Assembly: GCA_017549815.1 (NCBI GenBank)
Contig: JAFYNH010000032.1
Location: forward strand, 62,001-126,000
DNA length: 64,000 nucleotides
From: Selenomonadaceae bacterium
GTDB taxonomy: Bacteria > Bacillota > Negativicutes > Selenomonadales > Selenomonadaceae
Reading direction: 5' to 3'
Within the stretch, counting starts at the first letter, position 1. Each line of letters starts with the position of its first letter. The position numbers and the translations under genes are program-made. Below the pieces are notes generated by a model, which saw only the letters and a list, made by a program, of their open reading frames with translations, searched no databases and was not told where the DNA came from. Of this stretch, positions 7,861 through 16,242 are shown piece by piece.

Positions 7861-8847
7861 ATGTATCAAGCAGTTACGATTAAGGCGGGCAAGGGCGGTT
7901 TCGGAGGACCTTTGACGCTGATACCGACTGAAATTAGAAATAAAGTTGTGAGCATAACGGGCGGCGGCATTCACCCGATAGCGGCGAAGATTGCCGAGAT
8001 GACGGGTTGTCCTGCGGTCGACGGCTTTTCTACGGGCGTTCCCGATAATGAAATTTTGGTTGCGATAGTCGATTGCGGCGGAACGGCTCGTTGCGGTGTC
8101 TATCCGAAGAAAAGAATTTTTACGGTTAATGTTTTGCCTGTTGGTCAGACTGGGCCGCTTGCGAAATTTATCACGCCCGATATTTACGTTTCGGCTGTCG
8201 ATGAAAGTTGCATAGAACTTGCGGAAGGAAATTTAGAAGTTAAAAAGGAAATTTCGAGTGCTCCGAAGACTAAGGAGCAAGCCAAAGCTGAAGTCGCTAA
8301 GATGAACGAGGGCAAGCCGAAAAATCTTGCGACGCGAATAGGAATTGCAATCGGCGGCGTTGTGAATAAATTTTATGCGGCGGGTCGCGAGACGATTGAC
8401 ATAACGATTAAAACGATTTTGCCGTTTATGGCGTTCGTCAGTATGATTTTGGGAATTATCAGCGCGTCGGGAGCCGGTGACGTTATCGCCAATACAATCA
8501 GCCCTATAGCAAGTACGTTGCCCGGTATGTTGATTGTCTCTTTTATCTGCGCGATACCGTTTATATCTCCTGTGCTCGGACCGGGCGCGGTTATAGCTCA
8601 AGTTGTCGGGACTTTGCTCGGCGTCCAAATCGGTTTGGGAAATATTCCGCCGCAATATGCGTTGCCTGCACTTTTCGCGATTGATGCGCAAGTCGGTTGT
8701 GATTTTATACCTGTAGGAATGAGTTTAGGCGAGGCTGAACCTGAAACTATCGAATTGGGCGTACCAGCGATACTTTATTCTCGCGTCATTACTGGACCGA
8801 TTGCCGTTCTTGTCGCTTATGTTTTCAGCATTGGACTTTATAGCTAG
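7861..8847 (+). CDS. srlE: PTS glucitol/sorbitol-type permease, EIIB-EIIC2 component
   Basis: 328 residues. The N-terminal EIIB domain carries DCGGTARCG (residues 71-79), the conserved cysteine motif that receives phosphate from EIIA. A charged linker (about 145-170, rich in Lys/Glu) leads to the membrane EIIC2 half (about 175-328) with conserved ISPVLGPGAVIAQVVG and CDFIPVGMSLGEAEPE segments. Length and order match SrlE. It sits between srlA and srlB; repeat locus 2 separates it from srlB. Confidence 0.92.
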   Translation: MYQAVTIKAGKGGFGGPLTLIPTEIRNKVVSITGGGIHPIAAKIAEMTGCPAVDGFSTGVPDNEILVAIVDCGGTARCGVYPKKRIFTVNVLPVGQTGPLAKFITPDIYVSAVDESCIELAEGNLEVKKEISSAPKTKEQAKAEVAKMNEGKPKNLATRIGIAIGGVVNKFYAAGRETIDITIKTILPFMAFVSMILGIISASGAGDVIANTISPIASTLPGMLIVSFICAIPFISPVLGPGAVIAQVVGTLLGVQIGLGNIPPQYALPALFAIDAQVGCDFIPVGMSLGEAEPETIELGVPAILYSRVITGPIAVLVAYVFSIGLYS

Positions 8848-8912
8848 GAATTAGGAGCGAGTTTCTAGGAACTAGTTCCTACCGGTTCCCAGTTCCTAAT
8901 TCCTAGTTCCTA
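8844..8912. repeat. Dispersed heptad repeat array, locus 2
   Basis: A palindromic array between srlE and srlB. The left side has TAGGAA/TTAGGAG units followed by GCGAGTTTC, and the right side has TTCCTA units. It starts right at the srlE stop codon and ends at the Shine-Dalgarno site of srlB, so it is transcribed inside the operon and could form an RNA hairpin there. Confidence 0.75.
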
Positions 8913-8926
8913 AGGAGGGATTAAGC

Positions 8927-9298
8927 GTGAAATATCATACGATAATAAAGGGCTGGGGCAATGCCGCCTTAGATTTTCTTGAAGACCCCGAATCAAATTT
9001 CGTAATTATCTTTAATGAAGACGCGCCGCCCGATTTGGCAGAAGTTTCGATATTGCATACTAAGGAACGACTTTTAGCGACACCAGAGGTGGGCGATACC
9101 GTCCTTATCGGCGAAAAAGTTTTTGATATAACAGCGGTCGGCGAAGAGGCTAAAAGTACTTTAAAAAATCTTGGACATTGCACCTTATGTTTTAAGGGCG
9201 GCAGTGTTCCTGAACGTCCCGGCTGTATAATGCTTGAAGGTGAGGAGCCGCTCTTGAAATCGGATATTCAAGTCGAAGTGCCCATAGAAATTTACTAA
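8927..9298 (+). CDS. srlB: PTS glucitol/sorbitol-type EIIA component
   Basis: 123 residues from a GTG start 8 nt after AAGGAGG. The family phosphorylation site is the His44 in SILHTKE, and GDTVLIGEKVFDITAVGEEA matches the GutB/SrlB fold. EIIA accepts phosphate from HPr and passes it to the EIIB cysteine of SrlE. It completes the three-part permease. A structured repeat separates it from the next gene. Confidence 0.9.
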   Translation: MKYHTIIKGWGNAALDFLEDPESNFVIIFNEDAPPDLAEVSILHTKERLLATPEVGDTVLIGEKVFDITAVGEEAKSTLKNLGHCTLCFKGGSVPERPGCIMLEGEEPLLKSDIQVEVPIEIY

Positions 9299-9320
9299 TC
9301 AATTCAAAACACAGCAGTCA

Positions 9321-9452
9321 GGTGAAACCCGGTCGCACAGGAAGTGCGACCGCCGCGACTATTTCGCGTGATGCGAAATACAGCGGACGAACGCCCTTTC
9401 TTTTGCATACTTTTCTTTGGGCGCAGCAAAGAAAAGTATGTTCAATAAAAAA
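9321..9452 (+). repeat. Three-hairpin dispersed repeat, copy A
   Basis: This copy has three successive inverted repeats. The first is GTCGCAC/GTGCGAC (9332-9350), the second TATTTCGC/GCGAAATA (9360-9380) and the third CATACTTTTCTTTG/CAAAGAAAAGTATG (9406-9440). The order and spacers match the copies at 40161-40287 (inverted) and 53750-53880, but the stems differ with pairing kept. It lies between srlB and the oxidoreductase gene. It codes for nothing recognisable. Confidence 0.85.
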
Positions 9453-9508
9453 AAGTATATTAATCGACTCAATCGAAATTGAAAACACTTTTGAAAGGAG
9501 AATTATCA

Positions 9509-10834
9509 ATGCTGAACATGGACAAGAAACTTGCTCAACGCGAAGCGGAAGGCAAAATCATTCGGACGGGACTTGTCGGCGCAGGACAAATGGGACGCGG
9601 TATGGTCAGCCAAATGGTCGGCATGAAAGGCATTATGCCCGCAATCGTCGCCGATATTAAAATCGAAAACGTCATTAACGCATTTCACTACGCGGGCATT
9701 GACGACGCAGATATTGTTAAAACCAATTCGCTCGCAGACGCTAACAAGTTCATGGAAATGGGTAAATACATTGCGACCGAAAACGCCGATTTAATTTCGA
9801 CGGCTAATCTTGTCGAATGCGCAATCGACGTGACGGGCGTCCCCGAAGTCGGCGTTCGCATTGCAACCGACGCCCTTAACAATAAAAAACATGTCGTCAT
9901 GATGGACGTTGAAACCGACGTTGTTATCGGCTCGTGGCTTAAAAAACTCGGTGATAAAAACGGCGTCATCTATACAGGCTCGGCGGGCGACGAACCGGGC
10001 GCAGTTATGGAGCTTTACTGTTTCGCTAAGGCAATGGGCTTTCAAGTCAAAGTCATGGGCAAAGGCAAAAATAATAAGCTCGATTACGATTGCAACCCCG
10101 ATACCGTCCTTGAAGAGGCGACGCGCCGTAAAATGAGCCCGCGTATGCTTTGCTCGTTCAAAGACGGTACAAAAACTATGGTTGAAATGACGGCTATGTC
10201 AAACGCAACGGGCTTGGTTCCCGACGTTATCGGCGGACACGGCGTCGCGACTAAACCCGGTACCGAAGGCGTTAAGGAATTGAATACGCTCTTCAAACTT
10301 AAAAAGGACGGCGGCATTTTAAATAAACATGGCGTCGTTGAATACGTCAACGGAATTGCGCCGGGCGTCTTCGTAACTGTTGCGACCGATAATGAAGAAA
10401 TCGCCTATCAAATGCAATATCACAGCATGGGCGCAGGTTCGCTCTGGACACTTTACCGCCCGTATCACCTTTGCAATCTCGAAACGCCGCTCACCGTCGC
10501 CAAAATCGTTATCGATAAAGAGCCGACAATTATTCCGCTCGGTGCTCCCGTCAGCGAATGCATTACCGTTGCCAAAATCGACCTCAAGGCTGGACAGACG
10601 ATTGACGGTATCGGCGGCTACACAACTTACGGCTCAATCGCCACCGCCGAAGAAACTTACAAGAAAGGCTACGTCATTTACGGGCTTGTCAATAAAAAGG
10701 CGAAGATGATTCGCGACGTTAAGAAGGGGCAACTCCTCACGCTTGAAGATGTGGAGCTTGACACTTCGACGCAACTTTACAAAACTCGCAAAGAGCAAGA
10801 CGCTATGTATAATACTGGTTACGCGCTCAAGTAA
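9509..10834 (+). CDS. NAD(P)-dependent oxidoreductase, homoserine-dehydrogenase-like with C-terminal SAF domain
   Basis: 441 residues, starting at the ATG 9 nt after AAAGGAG. A Rossmann NAD(P) motif (TGLVGAGQMGRGM, about residues 19-31) begins a homoserine-dehydrogenase-like core, and the last ~100 residues form a SAF domain (PLGAPVSECITVAKIDLKAG through VKKGQLLTLEDVEL). Proteins of this architecture occur in carbohydrate and polyol catabolic clusters and are often annotated only as oxidoreductases. Here it stands between the PTS genes and transketolase where srlD (sorbitol-6-phosphate dehydrogenase) would be expected. I infer that it oxidises or rearranges the imported polyol phosphate, but the reaction is not shown. 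Confidence 0.75.
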   Translation: MLNMDKKLAQREAEGKIIRTGLVGAGQMGRGMVSQMVGMKGIMPAIVADIKIENVINAFHYAGIDDADIVKTNSLADANKFMEMGKYIATENADLISTANLVECAIDVTGVPEVGVRIATDALNNKKHVVMMDVETDVVIGSWLKKLGDKNGVIYTGSAGDEPGAVMELYCFAKAMGFQVKVMGKGKNNKLDYDCNPDTVLEEATRRKMSPRMLCSFKDGTKTMVEMTAMSNATGLVPDVIGGHGVATKPGTEGVKELNTLFKLKKDGGILNKHGVVEYVNGIAPGVFVTVATDNEEIAYQMQYHSMGAGSLWTLYRPYHLCNLETPLTVAKIVIDKEPTIIPLGAPVSECITVAKIDLKAGQTIDGIGGYTTYGSIATAEETYKKGYVIYGLVNKKAKMIRDVKKGQLLTLEDVELDTSTQLYKTRKEQDAMYNTGYALK

Positions 10835-10854
10835 AAAATGAAGGAGAAATTTTT

Positions 10855-12837
10855 ATGATTAGTATGGAAAAGAAATGCATTAACGCGATTAGGGTTTTAT
10901 CGGCGGACATGATTCAAAAGGCGAAGTCGGGACATCCCGGAATGCCGCTCGGTGCCGCGCCGACAGCTTACGAACTTTGGGCGCATCATATGAATCACAA
11001 TCCGAAAAATCCTAAGTGGATTAATCGCGACAGGTTTATTTTGTCGAGCGGTCATGCGTCGGCAATGCTTTATTCGCTGTTGCACTTTTACGGCTACGGA
11101 CTTACGCTTGACGACATAAAAGATTTTCGGCAGGAAGGTTCATTGACGCCGGGGCACCCCGAATACGGACGTACAGCGGGCGTTGAGTCTACGACAGGAC
11201 CTCTCGGCGCGGGAATTGGAATGGGCGTTGGCATGGCTATGGCTGAGGCTCATTTGGCGGCGACTTTCAATAAGCCCGACTTCCCGATTGTCGATCATTA
11301 TACTTTTGTACTTTGCGGCGACGGTTGCTTAATGGAGGGCATTTCGTCGGAGGCGTTGTCGTTTGCGGGGAATTTGGGGCTTAGCAAGCTGATTGTCATT
11401 TACGACAGCAATAGAATTTCAATCGAGGGCAGTACCGACTTGACTTTTACTGAAAACGTTGCGCAGAGGGTTGCGGCGTTTGGCTTCCAAACTTTAACGG
11501 TTGAAGACGGCAATAATCTTGAAGAAATTGCAAAGGCGATTGAGGCGGCGAAGGCTGATAAAACTCGCCCGTCGTTCATAACTGTCAAAACTGAAATTGG
11601 TTATGGCAGTCCTAAGCAAGGTTCAGCGTCGTCGCACGGGGAGCCGCTCGGCGAAGAAAATGTTCTTGCGCTTAAGAAAACTCTCGGCTGGGATAAGCCC
11701 GAAGAAACTTTTTATATCCCCGATGACGTTTATGAACATTATCGCGAACTTGCCGCTAAGGGCGCACAGGTCGAGGCGCAATGGAATAAACTTTTTGCCG
11801 AATACGCTGAGAAATTCCCTGACGCTAAAAAGTTGTGGGATAAATATCATGCGCCGATTGATGACGAAGCCCTTTTAAACGACGAAGAATTTTGGCGCGT
11901 TGACGATAAGCCCCAAGCTACTCGCGCAAGTTCTGGCAACATTTTAAATCATCTTAAAGACCTCTTGCCGAATTTAATGGGCGGCAGTGCTGACTTAGGA
12001 CCTTCAAACAAGACTATCTTGAAGGGCGCGGGCGATTTCAACAAAAATAATTACGGCGGGCGCAACATTCACTTTGGCGTTCGCGAAATGGCAATGGCGG
12101 CGGCTTGCAACGGCTTATTCCTGCACGGCGGCATTACCCCTTACTGCGCGACGTTCTTTGTCTTCAGCGATTATCTTAAACCTATGGTTCGTCTTGCGTC
12201 GCTTATGAAAATCCCAATGATTTATATTTTCTCGCACGATTCGATAGGCGTTGGCGAAGATGGTCCGACGCACGAGCCGATTGAACAACTTGCAATGTTC
12301 CGTTCGCAACCGAATTTGAACGTTTTCAGAGCGGCGGACGCAGTCGAGACGGCGGCGGGTTGGTATTTGGCACTCACGAGCAAAAAGACGCCGACGGCTT
12401 TAATCTTGACGCGGCAAAATCTCCCGCAGGTTGTCGGCTCAAGCAGAGAGGCTTTGAAAGGCGCGTATGTCATTTCGGAGGCGGCGGGCGAGTTGCAAGG
12501 GATTTTGATAGCGACAGGCTCGGAAGTCGTGACGGCTCTTGAGGCTCAAGTCGAACTTGCCAAAGAAAATATTTTCGTTCGGGTAGTTTCAATGCCCTGC
12601 CAAGAAATTTTCGAGCAACAATCGGACGAGTATAAAGAAAAAATTTTACCGAAGAAAATTCGTGCGCGAGTTGCGATTGAGGCGGCGGCAAATTACGGCT
12701 GGGGCAGTTACGTCGGATTAGACGGCGCGACCGTCACCATGAGCGGATTTGGCGCATCGGCTCCCGCGCAGGTTCTCTTTAAAAAATTCGGATTCACTGC
12801 CGCTAATGTCGTAGCCACTTTCAAAAGCATTCTTTAA
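10855..12837 (+). CDS. tkt: Transketolase
   Basis: 660 residues, full length for the family. It has the thiamine-diphosphate motif beginning at GDG (LCGDGCLMEG, ~155) and ending at DSNRIS, the substrate His of SSGHASAM, the catalytic Glu region IHFGVREMAM, and the pyrimidine and C-terminal domains. It transfers two-carbon ketol units in the pentose-phosphate pathway. AAGGAG lies 7 nt before the ATG, and the gene is 20 bp behind the oxidoreductase with no promoter between, so it belongs to the PTS operon. That suggests the imported polyol enters metabolism as a ketose phosphate usable by transketolase. Confidence 0.95.
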   Translation: MISMEKKCINAIRVLSADMIQKAKSGHPGMPLGAAPTAYELWAHHMNHNPKNPKWINRDRFILSSGHASAMLYSLLHFYGYGLTLDDIKDFRQEGSLTPGHPEYGRTAGVESTTGPLGAGIGMGVGMAMAEAHLAATFNKPDFPIVDHYTFVLCGDGCLMEGISSEALSFAGNLGLSKLIVIYDSNRISIEGSTDLTFTENVAQRVAAFGFQTLTVEDGNNLEEIAKAIEAAKADKTRPSFITVKTEIGYGSPKQGSASSHGEPLGEENVLALKKTLGWDKPEETFYIPDDVYEHYRELAAKGAQVEAQWNKLFAEYAEKFPDAKKLWDKYHAPIDDEALLNDEEFWRVDDKPQATRASSGNILNHLKDLLPNLMGGSADLGPSNKTILKGAGDFNKNNYGGRNIHFGVREMAMAAACNGLFLHGGITPYCATFFVFSDYLKPMVRLASLMKIPMIYIFSHDSIGVGEDGPTHEPIEQLAMFRSQPNLNVFRAADAVETAAGWYLALTSKKTPTALILTRQNLPQVVGSSREALKGAYVISEAAGELQGILIATGSEVVTALEAQVELAKENIFVRVVSMPCQEIFEQQSDEYKEKILPKKIRARVAIEAAANYGWGSYVGLDGATVTMSGFGASAPAQVLFKKFGFTAANVVATFKSIL

Positions 12838-12857
12838 CGTTTAACGATAAAAAACTT

Positions 12858-12892
12858 AAGCCGAACTCTCAGACGAGGGCTTCGGCTTTTTT
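12858..12892 (+). terminator. Rho-independent terminator of the PTS-tkt operon
   Basis: AAGCCGAA (12858-12865) pairs with TTCGGCTT (12881-12888) and runs into a T stretch. It ends the srl-tkt transcript. Confidence 0.85.
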
Positions 12893-12893
12893 C

Positions 12894-12922
12894 TTGACTT
12901 TATCGGCGATTTACATTAACCT
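12894..12922 (+). promoter_or_regulatory. Possible folE2 promoter
   Basis: TTGACT (12894-12899) and TAACCT (12917-12922) with 17 bp spacing, directly after the tkt terminator and 31 bp before the folE2 ATG. The -10 match is poor. Confidence 0.35.
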
Positions 12923-12952
12923 TGAAAAAAATTCTACACGCGGAGATAAAAT

Positions 12953-13726
12953 ATGACAGACGTACAAAATCAGCCCGACCTGCGCGGGATAAAAATACAA
13001 AAAACAGGCGTCACAAAAGTACACCTGCCGTTTTTAATTTCGGACGGCGATAAAATTCAACAGGTCGCCGCGCAGATTCGATTCGCAGTATCGTTGGCAG
13101 AAAATCTGCGCGGGACGCATATGAGCCGCTTAACGGAAATTTTAACCGATTGGACGAGCCGCCCGATTAGAATTCCCGACGTTGAAAAAATTTTGCTTGA
13201 GGCGATTGATAAACTTTCTACCGACTTCGCCGCCATAACGATTGCTTTTAAATTTTTTATGGAAAAATTTTCGCCCGTGTCCGAAAAAATTTCTCTGTCG
13301 GTTGTTGACTGCGAATTTATCGGCGAACTCAAGCGCGGCGATCGCATGAAATTTACTTTGGGCTTGGTCGTGCCATTTACTTCGCTTTGTCCGTGCAGTA
13401 AGGAGATTTCTGATTTTGGAGCGCATAATCAACGCTCAGTCTGCCGTGCTAAATTGACTTTCAAGGATTTTGAAAACGTCTCGATAGAAAAATTTGTTCG
13501 GCTTATTGAGGCGCAAGGCTCGGCAGAAATTTTCCCGTTGCTTAAGCGCGAAGATGAAAAATTTGTTACCGAAACCGCCTATCAAAATCCCAAGTTCGTC
13601 GAAGATATTTTGCGCGACGTGGTGATTGCTCTGCGCGGCGAGGAAAATTTATCGGCGTTCGCGGTCGAGTGCGAGAACTTTGAATCAATTCATAATCACA
13701 ACGCCTTTGCTGCTCACGAAGAATAA
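12953..13726 (+). CDS. folE2: GTP cyclohydrolase IB (FolE2 type)
   Basis: 257 residues with the FolE2/MptA signatures RGTHMSRL, SLCPCSKEISD, GAHNQRS and HNHNAFA. The enzyme converts GTP to dihydroneopterin triphosphate, the first step of folate (and often queuosine) synthesis, and is known in other bacteria as the zinc-independent alternative to FolE. It stands alone, bracketed by terminators, with no other folate gene beside it, and faces rpmE. Confidence 0.95.
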   Translation: MTDVQNQPDLRGIKIQKTGVTKVHLPFLISDGDKIQQVAAQIRFAVSLAENLRGTHMSRLTEILTDWTSRPIRIPDVEKILLEAIDKLSTDFAAITIAFKFFMEKFSPVSEKISLSVVDCEFIGELKRGDRMKFTLGLVVPFTSLCPCSKEISDFGAHNQRSVCRAKLTFKDFENVSIEKFVRLIEAQGSAEIFPLLKREDEKFVTETAYQNPKFVEDILRDVVIALRGEENLSAFAVECENFESIHNHNAFAAHEE

Positions 13727-13729
13727 AAT

Positions 13730-13756
13730 AAGCAGGGTAGATCGTTTACCCTGCTT
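13730..13756 (-). terminator. Terminator between convergent folE2 and rpmE
   Basis: A perfect 10-bp stem, AAGCAGGGTA/TACCCTGCTT. On the minus strand it is followed by TTATTTTATT and therefore best serves rpmE, though it may also stop folE2 transcription. Confidence 0.75.
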
Positions 13757-13768
13757 AAAAATTTTGAC

Positions 13769-13969
13769 TCAACTCTTTTTATAGCGTTTGTTGAATTTCT
13801 CAATGCGACCGCCCGCTTTAACGTCGCGCTGACGCCCCGTAAAGAACGGATGACATTTCGAGCAAACGTCGACGCGCAATTCTTTTTTCGTAGAGCCGGT
13901 TTTAAAAGTATTGCCGCAACCGCAAGTAACAGTTGCCTCGAAGTATTGCGGATGAATTTTTTCCTTCAT
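13769..13969 (-). CDS. rpmE: 50S ribosomal protein L31, zinc-binding type
   Basis: 66 residues, starting at the ATG 6 nt behind GAGGAGGT. The four zinc ligands are present: C16 and C18 (TCGCG) and C36 and C39 (CSKCH), so this is the C+ form, not the zinc-free paralogue. The C-terminus ([14 protein letters not shown]) is typical. It is monocistronic with its own promoter, which overlaps the divergent clpX promoter. Confidence 0.96.
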   Translation of the reverse strand: MKEKIHPQYFEATVTCGCGNTFKTGSTKKELRVDVCSKCHPFFTGRQRDVKAGGRIEKFNKRYKKS

Positions 13970-13997
13970 ATTAGCACCTCCTCTGAAACTAAAACAG

Positions 13998-14027
13998 TTG
14001 ACGCAAAAACTGCGCAAGGTGTATTAT
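13998..14027 (+). promoter_or_regulatory. Promoter for clpX operon
   Basis: TTGACG (13998-14003) and TATTAT (14022-14027) with 18 bp spacing. Its -10 occupies almost the same bases as the -10 of the opposite rpmE promoter, so the two cannot be bound at once. Confidence 0.55.
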
Positions 14028-14050
14028 ACGCGCTGTAATTTTTTTTGCAA
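14023..14050 (-). promoter_or_regulatory. Promoter for rpmE
   Basis: Minus-strand TTGCAA (14045-14050) and TATAAT (14023-14028), 16 bp apart. It overlaps the clpX promoter on the other strand. Confidence 0.65.
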
Positions 14051-14059
14051 GTTTTTTTA

Positions 14060-14094
14060 TTAGGAACTAGGAACTGGTTGTTAGGAACTGGGAG
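14060..14094. repeat. Dispersed heptad repeat, locus 3 (short)
   Basis: About 35 bp of TAGGAACTAGGAACT-type units between the rpmE/clpX promoters and the clpX ribosome-binding site. It is a half-array without the inverted arm. Confidence 0.65.
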
Positions 14095-14107
14095 GAATTT
14101 TTTTCAA

Positions 14108-15418
14108 ATGGCATATGAAAGTTATCATTGCAATGTTTGCGGTCGGCGTATCAGAATTCAGAATCGCTACGACATGCCCGTTCTCGACCCCAATACGGGT
14201 TTCGGCATTTGCAAAAGCTGTATCAAAAATATTTATCACTTTATCGAAGAAGAGGAAGGATACCAAGCGCACACCAACAAGAAAAATTTTAATAACGCGC
14301 TCGGCGAACTTTTGTCGAAGAATAAACCGCACGTCATAAAAAAATATCTCGACGAATTTATCATCTTGCAGGAGCGGGCGAAAAAAATTTTGTCGGTGGC
14401 GGCGTACAATCACTATAAGCGCATGAAATACGACTTGGATAATACGGGCGGCGACGAGGAAATTGACAAGTCTAACGTAATAATTATCGGACCGACGGGT
14501 TGCGGCAAAACGGCTATGCTTAGTCATCTGTCGAAACTTTTAGATATACCGTTCGCCGTGACGGACGCCTCAAGCTTGACGGAAGCGGGTTTTGTCGGCG
14601 CGGACGTTGAAGTTGCCGTAAGAAATCTTTACTACGCGGCGGGTATGGATATTGAAAAAACCGAACACGGAATTATTTATCTTGATGAGTTTGATAAAAT
14701 TGCTCGCAAATCGGGCGCGAATAATTCGATAACTGCCGACCCCGGTCATGAAGGCGTTCAGCAAGGGCTTTTGAAAATGTTGGAAGGTAGCGTTGTCGAA
14801 TTCACTGAGCGCGGGCAACGTAAGCACCCCGAAGCCCCGACGATTAAAGTTGACACGAAAAATATTTTGTTTATCGTCGGTGGCGCGTTCGTCGGCATTG
14901 AAAAGCTTGTTGAGAAACGTTTAAAAAAGGGCGAATCGCCTATAGGTTTCGGCTCCGAAGTTCCGTCCAAAGAGGATACCGATAAAAAATTCAACGAGCT
15001 GATTCATCAAGTGCGCCCCGAAGATTTAATGAAGTACGGCATTATCCCGGAAATTATCGGTCGCTTGCCCGTCATCTGTACGCTTGAAACTTTGGACGAA
15101 GACGCGCTGTTAAGAATTTTAACCGAGCCGAAAAATGCTCCCGTTAAGCAGTACGAAAAACTTTTGGCAATGGATAACGTTAAGCTGGAGTTTGAAGAGG
15201 CGGCACTTAGACACGTCGCGAAATTGGCAATCGAACGCAAGACAGGAGCGCGTTCACTCAAAGGGATTATTGAAGACGTAATGTTAGATGTCATGTTTGA
15301 AATCCCGAAGTCAAACAAGCCGCGCAGAATTGTCATAAACGAGGCTTGCATAAAGGGCGAAGAACAACCAAAAATTTTGCCGCTCGAAGAAGTCAAGTTG
15401 GCTAAGGAATCAGCATGA
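14108..15418 (+). CDS. clpX: ATP-dependent Clp protease ATP-binding subunit ClpX
   Basis: 436 residues. An N-terminal zinc domain (C8, C11, C35, C38) is followed by a AAA+ core with Walker A GPTGCGKT, Walker B IIYLDEFDKI, the pore loop GFVG (GYVG in most ClpX), the RKH loop (RGQRKHP) and an IGF-type ClpP-binding loop (PIGFGSE). It should unfold tagged substrates for ClpP. I start at the ATG at 14108 after GGGAGGAA; an in-frame extension to 14045 reads repeat DNA. Neither clpP, tig nor lon is adjacent, and it is translationally coupled to an MTAP-like gene, so it could be a second ClpX copy. Confidence 0.9.
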   Translation: MAYESYHCNVCGRRIRIQNRYDMPVLDPNTGFGICKSCIKNIYHFIEEEEGYQAHTNKKNFNNALGELLSKNKPHVIKKYLDEFIILQERAKKILSVAAYNHYKRMKYDLDNTGGDEEIDKSNVIIIGPTGCGKTAMLSHLSKLLDIPFAVTDASSLTEAGFVGADVEVAVRNLYYAAGMDIEKTEHGIIYLDEFDKIARKSGANNSITADPGHEGVQQGLLKMLEGSVVEFTERGQRKHPEAPTIKVDTKNILFIVGGAFVGIEKLVEKRLKKGESPIGFGSEVPSKEDTDKKFNELIHQVRPEDLMKYGIIPEIIGRLPVICTLETLDEDALLRILTEPKNAPVKQYEKLLAMDNVKLEFEEAALRHVAKLAIERKTGARSLKGIIEDVMLDVMFEIPKSNKPRRIVINEACIKGEEQPKILPLEEVKLAKESA

Positions 15419-16227
15419 AAGTTGATTTTGCGATAATCGGCGGGTCGGGCACGCTTAGCAGTAACTTTCCTAAAAATTTTTCTGACGTAGAGATTTTGGA
15501 GGAGAATTTATTTTTCGAGACGCCTTACGGTAAAAGTCCCGCGTTCAGATTGTGCGAAGTCTGCGGTAAAAAATTCTTAACCTGTAAAATGCACGGCTGG
15601 CGGAGTGGCGTTACCCGCGCAGATTCTTCACGGCAGATTTTCTGGACGTTCAGAGAGGCGGGCGTTAAAAAAATTTTATCGGAGGGCGGCGTCGGCACGA
15701 TTAATCACTTGCTCAATCCCCGCGACTTGATGATTCCTGACGATTACCTTGACTTGTCGACGCGCAAGGACGTACAACTTGACGGAAAATATTTGCTGAT
15801 AATGCGCGAGGCACTTTGTCCAAATCTGCGCGGAAAACTTTTAGATTCGGCTAAAAAATTTTTTGACGGAAGAATTTTCGAGCGCGGGATTTACGCCGTA
15901 ACGGACGGCAGACACTTTGAAAGCCCTGCGGAAATTTCTATGCTCAAAGGACACGCTGATATTGTCGGGCAGAGTTTGGCTCCCGAAGTTTATTTGGCAA
16001 GAGAAATCGGCGCGTGTTATGCAAATTTGTCGTTCGTAGTGAATTACGGCGAGGGAATTCGCGTTTGGTCGCATGAAGTCATGAAGGATATTTTCTTCGA
16101 CGCCGCGCAGATGATTGGAAATATTTTACTCGACGTAATAAAAAATACCGACGCCGATAAAAGAAATTGTCAGTGTTTGGAACTGCGCAAGGAAACTCTG
16201 CTAAAAGAAATTTACGACGCCGAATAA
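15415..16227 (+). CDS. MTAP-family purine nucleoside phosphorylase
   Basis: 270 residues of the PNP/MTAP family: IIGGSG at the N-terminus for phosphate binding, KMHGWRSG, SEGGVGTIN and a typical C-terminal WSHEVM. Enzymes of this family cleave 5'-methylthioadenosine, methylthioinosine or 6-oxopurine nucleosides with phosphate; residues visible here do not settle which. The ATG overlaps the clpX stop by 4 bp (ATGA), so translation is coupled. A role in salvage of the by-product of polyamine or SAM metabolism is likely. Confidence 0.8.
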   Translation: MKVDFAIIGGSGTLSSNFPKNFSDVEILEENLFFETPYGKSPAFRLCEVCGKKFLTCKMHGWRSGVTRADSSRQIFWTFREAGVKKILSEGGVGTINHLLNPRDLMIPDDYLDLSTRKDVQLDGKYLLIMREALCPNLRGKLLDSAKKFFDGRIFERGIYAVTDGRHFESPAEISMLKGHADIVGQSLAPEVYLAREIGACYANLSFVVNYGEGIRVWSHEVMKDIFFDAAQMIGNILLDVIKNTDADKRNCQCLELRKETLLKEIYDAE

Positions 16228-16242
16228 AAGGAGCTTGATAAA

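Noticed and set aside
9479-9508. Upstream in-frame ATG (9479) as start of the oxidoreductase
   Set aside because: The added ten codons contain the AAAGGAG site that serves the ATG at 9509.
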